A program made the translations under genes and the position numbers. Positions 20,201-32,200 of a DNA stretch of 64,000 nt are shown in pieces (within the stretch, counting starts at the first letter, position 1; every line of letters starts with the position of its first letter). The notes under the pieces are model-generated. The model saw nothing but the letters and a program-made list of their open reading frames with translations. It was not told the origin of the DNA and did not search any database. Source of the stretch: Pieris napi (lineage: Eukaryota; Arthropoda; Insecta; Lepidoptera; Pieridae). The stretch covers positions 310,001 to 374,000 of the forward strand of contig NC_062257.1 of assembly GCF_905475465.1 (NCBI RefSeq). The letters run 5' to 3'.

Positions 20201-23200
20201 AGAGATAGCAGGTTGAAATGGACAAAAATAATTACACGATGGCAACCACGCCATGGAAAAAGGAAAAGAGGAAGACGGAGCAAGTGATGGGCAGACGATA
20301 TAAAGAGAATAGGAGGCACTTAGCTAAGAAGAGCTAACATCAGAAAAGAATGGAAGCAGCTGGAAGAGGCCTATGTGTGACAGAACACGCTGGTTACCAA
20401 AAACGGGTTAAATGATGTATTAGATTAAGTTAAGTAAGACTTTGTTTGTCTTGGGTATGGTAGGATACAACAAGTTAGAGGTAAGGAGGGACCTTACTAT
20501 CACATTATATTTTTTAAAGTCTTAGATAGAGATAAAAGATAGAGAAAAAAAATAGAGATAGATAGATAAAATATATAATGCGGAAATGCTGGCCAAATAA
20601 TCACTCGGCGTGGTTAGCGTTCGCAATTGCTTGCAGTGCCACGAGCGCGTACACATTTACGCGTATCTTGCGCACCCTAAACAATATTGCTTGTGTGACG
20701 GATATATTTAGTTGCACAAGAATTGCATTATTTATAATTAGTTATAAAATGCTTTAGGTTTTAAGTTTTTACTTGTTATGTTTATATTATGTTTTTTGTT
20801 TAGTTTTCTATTGTATTATAAATAAATAAAATAAAAAGCCTTTTATTTTTTGCTAAAAGATATACAAAATAACATAGGTTTACTACAAAGAAAAAAAGAG
20901 AAATTAAAAATAAAAAGTTAAAAATATACATTAGTGTGCATGATTAGATAGGTAGGTACTTTATTAATTTCTTCTCTCAGTGGAGGGTAGAGGCCTCCTC
21001 CAAAGATGACCATTTTTGCCTGTCTTCGGCTACTCGCATCCAGTGCGTGCCGGCTTTCTTTATAACGTCGTCTGTCCAGCGTGCATTTGGCCTGCCTCTT
21101 TTTCTCTGGCCCGATGGTCCTGGCCATAACGTTGTTGTGGTCCAGCGATTATCACTATATCTGGCTAGGTGTCCAGCCCACCGCCATTTTAGCTTCTGTG
21201 AGGAACTAAGTGCGTCGATAACTTTAGTTTTCTGTCTTATAACGGTATAGCGGTATAGCGGATTTTTGTAACTTTTATTTTTTCAGGATGCTTCTCTCCA
21301 TACATCTTTGACTGGTTATGATCTTGTTTTTTATATTTTGTTACCGAGTTTTCTAACTTCTGAGAGACCAATATATCGTACTTTATGTTTCTTAAAGTTC
21401 CAATAGACGTGAATAAGTAGAAAGAGTTTTAGCATTGTAAGTCGCTATGTATAAAGTGTTGTGGTAATTGTTGTTTATGGTATTTAGAAAAAGCTTCGTT
21501 TCCTTTGGAGGGTTATGGTCTTGATCTTCCACGGTGACCAACCGGCTTGGAAGATGTCGTTTGGTACTGTTCGTTTCTAATTTGTTTTCCGTGAGAGAGG
21601 GCGGTAATTGCTATTGTTTATTATTTTCATTTGTTTGATCGTGTGGTTGATTGTTGTGGTTTTTGGTAGTTAAGAATCCGAGTATTCCTGGTTTAATAAC
21701 TCCCTCTGATAGGCTCGACGATCTTTGTATACCTGATTGGGTTTGAGTTTTGTTCTTTTTATGTGCTTGTTGTTTTGGCTCTGAATGCGGAAGATCCCCG
21801 TAGTTTGGTGATGTTGATAGAGTTATTTTCTTGTTGCCTATTGTTGTTTCATTTTTCGAGTGTATTATCAGTTAGACGACTCATTGGTCTAGTGGTTAGT
21901 ACCCCTGACTGCCAATCCATGGGTCCCGAGTTCGATCCCCGGCTGAGACGAACATCGATGTGATGAGCATTTGGTGTTGTGGTTAGGTCTCGGGTGTTTA
22001 AATATGTATTTATATGTCTATCTATCTATAATATGTATGTATATCCGTTGCCTAGTACCCATAACACAAGCTTAACCAGCTTAGCATGGGACTAGGTCAA
22101 TTAGTGTGAATTGTCTTTAAAAAAAAAAAAAAAGTTTATCGTACTTAAATAGAGGCGGAGTTTCTTTTTCAATTTTTAGCTGTTCTTGCAGTTCCCTTCT
22201 TTTAGCTAAAATATGCTGTGGGAAGTCTTCTTTTATGTAGTAAGTCGTGTCTTTTAATACTCTCCTTTGTTTAAAGATTTCTATTTTCGTTCCCAATAAA
22301 GTAAATGTAATTGATACAGGTCGGGGTTTTTCTTCTTTATTTCCTATTCTCCTGGTTTCTTGAATGTCTCTGCGTTCTAGATCTGCAGAGAAATATTGAT
22401 TCATGAAACTCAGTATGTGTTTTTCCAAGTCTGCATATGATGTTTCATTTTCCGCCAGTCCAAAAATTACGATATTCCTCTGCTTTGACTGTTTTCCAGA
22501 AAATATAGTCTTTTTTTCTTGATTATCCAGCTTCTCTTTGAGGTTTTCGTATATTATATCTAATGCACTAAATTTTTCCTCCGATGTGTAGTTTATATTT
22601 TTCGTGACTTGTTCCGTAACTTTATCTGCTGACTGTACAATTGTCGTTCTTTGTTCGTTCAGCTCGTTTTGAATTTTTCTTAACATATTCATAACTCCCT
22701 CCATGGTTTATCAGTTATTTGATACTGTGTCGAAGTGTCGTAGTTATTTTTATCTTTTGTTGCGATGCTTGTTCCACCTTCTTGTGGTATTCGGTTATAC
22801 CAGATGTAGCAAGGTTGTTCGAAGTTCGATCTATCGACGGTATGCCTTGAAGGTACACCTACTCGCCGCTAGGTGGCGATAGTTGATCTTAGTTTGGTAG
22901 TATAGCAACTCGCCGCTAGATGGCGTTAGTTGATCTTAGTTTGGTAGCATAGCAACTCGCAGCTAGGTGACGTTAGTTGATCTTAGTTTGGTTGTATAGC
23001 AACTCGCCGCTAGATGGCGTTAGTTGATCTTAGTTTGGTAGTATAGCAACTCGCAGCTAGGTGACGTTAGTTGATCTTAGTTTGGTAGTATAGCAACTCG
23101 CAGCTAGGTGACGTTAGTTGTTCTGTTTGATAATGCAGCTACTCGTCACTAGATGGCGTTAGTTGGCGAAAAATGACCGTGTTTCTATGAATAATGACTC

Positions 23201-26200
23201 ATCTAGAATTTTTCTTTTAAGTAATTTTTCTTATTGGATCACTGTTTTTCGTATTTTAAGCAATGTTCACTAAGTTCCTGCACTAGGCGAATTACGTAAT
23301 GCATTAAGTTACTGTAAAAATAGGAAATAAGAAAAGTAAAAAAAAATAAGTTTTATATAGGTGTAAGGAAAACATAATATATTTTCCTATACAAACTCTT
23401 GTCTCTATTGTATTTTATATAAACTCTTTTGTAATGTTGTCTTTGCCGTCTGATCGATGATGTTTAATTTATGTTACTTGACATAATATATGTAAGATAT
23501 TCTAATTTTTTCATTATATTATTTTACTTTATTAAACCTAGAACATAGGCTTTAAATGTTGTTTCTTTTGTATTCACAGGTGAGTGAATAATTTGTAAAT
23601 TAATAGATATTTCTTTTGTAAAGAAATCTTTTGTATTCACAGAGAAACGTAGTTGCGCCTTATTTATTCTCAGTATAAGCGATTGATACTATTATATATG
23701 TATTAGATTAAGTTTCATTATGTAACTGAAATAAGTGTTATTATATTATACTGGGTGTCAGGTATAAAGGCTTAATAATAAAAATGTGTGCGTGTACTAG
23801 GTGTACACACGTAAGAAGTGAAACTTCTTTATGACCTTATTTTTCGAAAAATGATCTACTATATGCAACTTTACAGAAATTGGTTAAATAAAGTTAAATT
23901 AGATAAAGTTTAACAAAAGGCTTTTATTATCATAGACATGAATACAAATACAATTATTTCATTTTAACTTATTACTGTACTACTATGTAGTACTAAGATT
24001 ATTACAGAATTTCATTAATTGTAATAGAATTATTAATATTACTATCATTGTTATCGTTATTATATATTTTTGTTACTAATGGCTTCGAATCTCTTCGGAT
24101 CAACCGTGGTAGGGACAAGAAAAAGATGGCGCGTAACCGAAAAATGTGACAAATGTGTGTAAATTTTTTTCCAACGCCGATAAAGAAGTTTGACTTCAAA
24201 AAGCAACATGGCGCGTAACCTGCTACAAAATTTCTCCCATACGTCGATAAAGAAGTTTCACTTCAAAAGATGGCGCGTAACGGAAAAATGTGACGCGTAA
24301 CGAAAAAATGTTACACTAAATTTTTTTCCAACCCCGATAAAGAAGTTTCACTTCAATAATTTATCTCGATTCGTACCTCTGGAAGGCGTCAGCGACGCGA
24401 TCCAAGATGACCTTCCGCGTGTAGTGGGCGTTGGCGTTCGCGATGAGCAGCTTCTGCTGCCAGGAACGGGAGCCGCTCTCGGGACTGTCCTCCACGGACT
24501 GTTCCAGAAGGATCGACAGGCTGCTGTTGTCGAACTCCTGGATTGAAAAGAATACAATTTTACAAATTAAGAAAGCAACTTTTCTTTAAAAATTAACCAC
24601 CTTAATATATCGTAATAGTAAATATTTATTTATTTTTTCACAAAAATATATACACTAACCTTATAGTGCTAAACCAATATGTCGAAAAAAATAAAAATAT
24701 ACGAGTATAATATTAAATTCAAATTCAAATTCAAAAATCATTTATTCACGAAGGTAACACAATGTACACTTGTGATTCGTCATTAAAGAAATAAACACAT
24801 AATATACACAATATCGCTACTGTGAATTCCCACTGCGAACGTATAAATATGTCGATAGTGTCGGAGACAGCATTCAGTAGGCGCAACATATAACTGGGAT
24901 CTGTACAACAGACTGGTATATTTGGTATATTTTTATATTTAAAACCTGGAGCAGCGCTCAATGGACTTTTGACACAAAATATATGCGCTATATATCTGTC
25001 TCTTTTCATCACAAGGTCAACACAATTTGACAGAAAAGGATGTCTTAATGCCTTAGTTAAAGGGCGCTAAAAATTTTGATTGTATGGTATAAATGGATGA
25101 ATGGAAATTATTACTAATTTTATAAATGACAAGTAACTAAGGTATATTGAATCCCCTTAAAAAAGTGAGTTCTATATATAATCAAACATGCATTTAATTA
25201 TATAACAAAATATTAATCTTTGTAAAAAATGATGAAATTTTATATGGTCTCGATTTATTTACAATACCTCCTCATGATCCAACACCAGTCCCTCCAGCAC
25301 CGAGACGAAGGCCATGAGGATCTGCTCGGTCTGCTTGTGGAGGGTGAGCAGGGGTGGCGAGTGCTCCGCCAGGAGAGGAGTCTCCCGCCGGCCGCAGGGC
25401 AGCACGCACTTGCTGATGCACGACAGGGCTTCTTCTATGTACGACTCCAGGAGGTGGGGCTGGTCATCCAGATTGTAATCAAATAAATAACAACGTATGA
25501 GCAGTGTTGGCTTCAGAGTGCGACTCTCATCCCTGAGGTCGTAGATTCGATCCCCGGCTGTGCACTGCGCAATGGACTTTCTTTCTATGTGCGCATTTAA
25601 CAACTTTCCCGTTCTTCTCAGAACAAGGCCTCCTGGTAGTTTTGCGAACGGATGGCGTAGTCTTGCTCTTTCGTGAATTTTGTAAACGTTGTTAACATTC
25701 ATAAGCATGCTCTAAGAAGCATATAAATTGAATAAACGTATTTTGATTGATTGATGGAACATTCGCTCGAACGGTGAAGGAAAACATCGCGAGGAAACCG
25801 ACATGTCAGATTCAGAAATCTGAGGCCCAGACCTAAAAAGGTTCAAACTCAAACTCAAAATATCTTTATTCAAGTGGGTAACCAAGTACACTTTTGAATC
25901 GTCAAGTTAAATTAATCGTAAATTTACATTTACTACCAGTTCGCAAGTCAAGGGCGTAGAGCGGGTAAGAAGAACTGGCAAGAAACTTTCCGCCACTCTT
26001 TTTTTTGTAGCGCCACTGATTTATTTTATTTTTAAGTAAATAACTTAACGGGAGAAAACTTAGAAACTACTTAATACTTTTAAATTATTAATTTTGCTAA
26101 CTATACGTAATCTATTGTCATATTTTTACAATAATCTGTTTCATATGCATACCGATTTATAGTCTGTGCCACATACTTTTCTTGGGCGGCGGCTGAAATT

Positions 26201-29200
26201 AGTACTACCGTCGCCATTTTGAAATGTCAGACTGACATTGTCAGTTAGCTCTCAAATGCTCAACTATCTACAAATATCTAATAAAAATCCAACTAAAATG
26301 TATTTATTTTTATTCCTTGCATTCTTACATTGGCAAAGTTTTAATAATCGAACGGTTCTGATTGCTAGCTATCTTAAAAGATAATATATGAATAGTACAC
26401 GTAACAAAATCTATAATTTCAGTTGTTCCTATGTTTGTGCCACATTTATGCCTAGAACTGTATTTTCTAGATATACATTGTTTTATTAAGACATTTCAAT
26501 AAATCATTAAGTTAGCATGCATGACTTTAAATTATTCCCCTTATAATGGTTAATTTTTATTCACTGGCAATACTAATAACCATGACAGCGACGCTCTTAC
26601 CGGCAAAGAAAAATATGTGGCACTGTATACAATTGACTACCAACTCACAGAAAAATATTTTAACAACTGTCAAGAGCTATAGTCACCATTCTACTTTGTG
26701 CATAAAACACAGTACATTATCACTTTCGAATGACCACCTAGGGCGCCACCCAAACGCATACAAAAAATTCATTCAAATCGTTCCAGCCGTTTAAGAGGAG
26801 GTCAGTGACATACACACACTCCTCCTTCTTCTACCCTGCACATAGACCTGCATATAAATAAGAGAAGTCGAGGCGGAATACGAAATACCATTCGTATCAC
26901 CTCGACGTCCGTTCCAGAACCAGAACGTTTTGCCGTCACCACTATGTGGAACCAGCTGCCCACTAAAGTAATTCCGAACCAATTCGACTAAGATTCCTTC
27001 AAGAAAAGAGCGTACCAATGCTTGAAAGGCCAGCAACGCACTTGCGAGCCTTCTGGCAATGTGAGTGCCCATGGGCGGCGGTATCACTTAACATCAGGTC
27101 AGCGTCCTGCCCATTTGCCTCCTATGACATTAAAAAAAATGGTGCGTGTACTTATGTACGCGCGTAAGAAGTTACACTTCTTTAGCTTTCTTTATTTTTT
27201 TTAAATATTAAATAATTAATAATAAATATTTAGCGTTAATAATTTAACAATATTTAATATTTAGTATATTATTCAATTATTAATTAATATTAATAACAAT
27301 TATTATTATTATTTATTATTTCATTATATTATTATATTATCAATTCAATTTAATAACTAGGTAGGTTTCATAACCTTTAAACTAAGTAACAATAGGTCTT
27401 TGTGAAAAAGCATTGCTAAATTTCTTTGAAAAAATAATTAAAACTCCTTTATTTGTTTAAAAGGTACTACAAATGTCATTATGGTCATTCAAAATTCTTG
27501 GCATAGCTGCTAACTTCACGCATATTCTATTTCTTTTTACTTGTAGATAGTCTTATTCCCATCTCGCTCGCGCACGCTCGGCGCCCGACTGGTTTAAAAA
27601 GAATTCGTTAGTGGGCAACTTCATACTGATAATTTTGTGTCACGTATAAAGAAGTATAACTTCAAAAAATATGGCACAACTCACAAGTCCAGTGATGGCT
27701 CCGTAGTCGGTGAACTCCTGCACCTTCCAGGTCTCGAGGCCGCTCAAGGCTTTCACCCGCCGCAGAGCCCTCTGCAGGAACACCGACATGCCGTGCACCC
27801 GGTACTCGAATATCACCTTCTCCACTATCGCCAGGGGCTGCAAGAGCACTTTGAGCGGAAACTGTTCATGGTGACATTCATCTCATGGAATCATATCTAT
27901 AGTGCTTTTCATGAAAGAAGTCCCGCGGTGATTTTTGGAACTAAATTTGACAGGTCGGCAATGTTGTCTTTCGTCGATGTTATTAAGTTCGTTTGTTGTG
28001 GTAGATTTTTGTGAATGTTTAACTAGCTTAGTGCATTTTAAAGATTGATTACAATGCCAAAAGTTGTAAAAAGTTCGGCTCGAGAAATTATATTAGAGGT
28101 GAAAGAGTTCTGTGAAGCGGAACATAAGAATCAAGGTGTTTTAATACCACTAAACAATGTTCGGAAGAGAGTTGGCGCCATAACGGGTACTTTTTAGAGT
28201 TGCCATTTTATAATTTTTTACTGTATTGACTTTTATGATATACATTCGTTTTTGCGACAAAATTGAACAAATACATAACGTGATGAAACTAGGTAACTGA
28301 AATTAAAACATATATTACATATTAAATAAGCATTATAAACTTAAAGTTATTATTATTTTTAATTGTTCATCATTTAATTGCAGGTGTGTCAGAGAAAACT
28401 GTAACAAGAATTACAAACGAAGGTATAACAGCGGCGTGTACTTGGAAAAAAATTGTAACCCAACAATTATGCAATAAAACTCTGAATATAAAATTGTATT
28501 GCTTTTCTTTACCGTATTTTATCATCTTTTCCCTGTAAGTAGATAGAACACCGCTAATATAAGTAAATAAAAATATACTTTTTACATAACAGAAATATTG
28601 TTTCATCGAAGTATGCAGAAAATAATATTATTTGATAAATTACATCTGCTAAATGTAAATAAAATAGGTAAATTTTTTACTCATAAATGGCAACATTACG
28701 TCATGCGATTGCAGCGCCGCGTCTGGGGGGACTTCTTTCATGAAAAGGACTATACCTGTGAAGGCAAATCCAGCTTCAAGAGCGACTCGTACGCCTCTCT
28801 GAGGTGCGCCAGGTTGGCCAGAAGTCTGGTCCTCAAGGTGTCCGGCGGTAAGGCGCCGGCGGCCCCGCTTCCGCCCATGAGGCAATACCGCATGTGCTCA
28901 GAGAACAGCTCCACTGCGGCTATTATCATCTCCTGTAAAACACGACTGTCACTTGAAAACGAAAATTTATGTCAATTGTCAAAATATGTTAATTTAAAAA
29001 AAAAACTTAAAGTTATTGAACCAGAGCATCAGAATGGAATTTATCAGATGACCCTGACCCGACAAACGTTTCGCCATGTATATTTCTAAGAAACATTGTT
29101 TTAGTGCAATAAAAATAACTATCTACAATAATAAAAAATAGGGGTTAAATGTAGAGGATTGAAAGTTGTATGTATTTTTATATCATAAAAAAATAAAAAC

Positions 29201-32200
29201 TAAAAAAAATAACTTATCACTTAGGTGTTTGAAAGATAGTAGTAGGCAATTCTCAGACTTACTGAATATGCATAAAAAATTTGTAGCCGCTTCGACAATT
29301 TGATATACATATATAGAGATTTAATTTGCCAATTACTCTTATTACTGTTTTTTTTTATATTTCTATATAATAGGGGGGACAATACGGGACGCCAAAAAAG
29401 GGCAGTCATCGCAGCCCATTTTTAGTTGGTGCGTTGCCGGCCTTTGAGGGAGGAGTACACTCCAACTTTGAATAGTTAATTTTTTAGAATTTGAAGTAAG
29501 TTAAATTGACCGTTATGTAATTATTTTTACATATTACAAGTTATTGATTTTTAGAGTGAAACTTGAAAAATTAATTAAATGAAGGTAGACAACGCATCCG
29601 CCTCTCACGTACCTTCAACTCGGCGTGCCTCTGCGGGTCCGTGGGTCTCCCGGCCAGTTCCCCCGCGAAGTACCTCCTGGCCAGAGGCCACAGGGCGTGC
29701 AGCTCCCGCGACAGAGCTGCGCTTGCGCACGCGCACCACGACCCGCGGCCGACTCCCCACGAGACCCCGCTGTCATCGCGCGATTTGCGTTTACCTGGTC
29801 ATTATTACCATATTTACTAACTTCTTTATCGGATTACTGCTCAAAGCGTCCTTGATAATTAGATTTTTTTATTTTTTTTTTAAATGGCTCTGGCACGATT
29901 TGTGCATTAACCAGCGTCAAGTATTTTTTTACAATTCGTGCTTGTCTTTAGAAATTCGACCGTGTCCACCATGTACGGTTTAAGCACTCGCCCGGTACCG
30001 CACAACCCTCCCAAAGGCCGAGAACAAATTTAAATTAAATTAAAACTTGCCCTCGAACCGGGAATCGAACCCGGTACCCCTCACCTAGCTACCACTTAAT
30101 AAGACCGCTAGGCTATGACGCCCCCAAGAATTCTTCTTAATATTATAAATTTTCTAGATTATACAAAATTCTTTTACTATAACATATTACTATATTATTT
30201 CATTTGCAGGAAGGTGTAATAGGAAATGTGGGTGTAAAATCTAAAAACTGGTCAATTAAAAATGGCGGAGTTTTTCTCGTCAGTTCTTTTTCTTTTCTGA
30301 CCAGCGCTGTGGTACAGTCTGCTCCTCAGCATTATGCTGAGCCAGGGGCAATTACAGCCACAGCACACACGCATTACACACTTGAAACGAACCGAATGGG
30401 AAAAGGGTTTTTTTTTTATTATTGTAATTTTGTGTATTTTTGTTTGTAATAAAAGATATGTCTATGTCTAAAACTGCCAATAAATATTAATTTAAACTTA
30501 TTAATTTTGTTTTGTCGTTCATAAGTGTATATTATGTTACTAGAATGAAAAAATAATTAAAGTAATATTTAACTGAATTTTAAAAATTAAATCATAATAA
30601 AAAATATAAAAATCACCCTTTTCGCTGTTCTCCTGCTCTTCCTTCTGCTTGAAATGGTCCTTGACCTTGTTCAAGAGAGCCATGAGATACTGGTGTCGGC
30701 TGCTCACGGCTTCCCAAGCCGCGTCACCTTCCCAGTTCAGGCTTATTAGGAGCCTTCAAGAGGAAATTCTGTTTATTCATATTATTTTTAATATAAAGTA
30801 TATTTATAGTTTCGACAATAATTACTATTAAAAATAGTAAGTGCACCATTTTAACTGTCTCTTTTCATCACAAGCTAAACACAATTTGACTAAAAGAGAC
30901 GAAAGATGCGATGCGTTATACTCGTGAACGGGTGCTACTTGTGGTGAGTGGTCGGACTTGAATTCGTGTATGCGGTGATGTTAATTATTTCGACTATGTA
31001 TTTACGTGTTGTTCCCACGAGAATGTAAGTGCGTGCTCCTATTTTACCATGCCTACTGCTGACAGAGTTTTTAATTTATTTTATTATTATTAATTACGTA
31101 AGATGTCATGAGGAACATGGTGTGATGGTTGCAGGTCCTTAGAAAAATTGTGAAAACAAAAAACTTGGCGATTATAAACAATGGCGGAGAGTTTATTGCC
31201 AGTTCTTCTCTTCCGTTCTACGCCCTTGATTTGAGAACTGGCAGTAAATGTAAAAATAGGAGCATTTAATATACAAATTTTTTTACGAGTACATTGTGTT
31301 GTTACCTATATGAATAAATGATTTTGATTTGAGTAATAATAACAGAAATTCTTCTTCCGAAGTGGAAAGGCAAAACTGAAAAGTATACCTGATGTATTTG
31401 GTCTGCTCCTGAACGTTGCAGGGCATCGTTTTCATCCTCATGTAAAGGTTCTCCTTCAAATCCTCTATCTTCTTGTCGATTTCGTCCAATATTTTTTGAA
31501 ATAGCTGAAATTAGGACAATTTTTAAATACAAGGTTTTATTTACGACACAGGAATGAAATTGTAGGTGATTAGTTTACGTGTCGCAATGAAACAGTGATG
31601 TGTTCTGACAAGAACAGATCAAGAGTTAAAGAAACGGTCGTGTGTTCTAAAAAGAACAGTTGTCATCGTTGTCGTAAGAAATAAAAAATAAAATAAAATA
31701 TGTTTATTATGGAACATAAGATACATGTATCACTTATTCCACGTCATTAAAATTGAAAGACACGGTAATATGTCCTGAAAAGGACAGTTGTTAAACGTTT
31801 TCGTCAAGAAACAATAATATATTCTGAAAAGAACAGTTTATAAACGTTTTCGTAAGATACAATAATATTGTTCTGAAAAGAACAATATTATCTTCTCTGC
31901 AAACAATTAGGGAGTTTTATTTTAACACAACCAAATAATTCTGAACCAATCAACCCTAAAGTAACATCCCTAAAGTGGTGTAACTATCACTAAAAAATAA
32001 ACGTAGACATAAGGGAGAGTTCAAATATTATGTAACGAATTTGGGGGCGGGGGGTCCTTTTGTAAAACGTTACGATGCGGGGCGGGGATTGAATTATGCG
32101 TTATTTTTAATATTATTTTCGACTTTACAGTTTACACCACATAATGGTAACTTTTAGGTATAAAGTCACTAGGTGGTCACCAAACGTTTTACTATACTCG

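Noticed and set aside
19885..20319. 144-aa minus-strand frame over sec5 exon 14
   Set aside because: Shadow frame; the exon's real frame gives the conserved EQYIEQKGDPLVG.
28649..28885. 78-aa minus-strand frame over sec5 exon 10
   Set aside because: It is out of frame with the sec5 model; the correct frame gives the conserved peptide EMIIAAVELFSEHMR.
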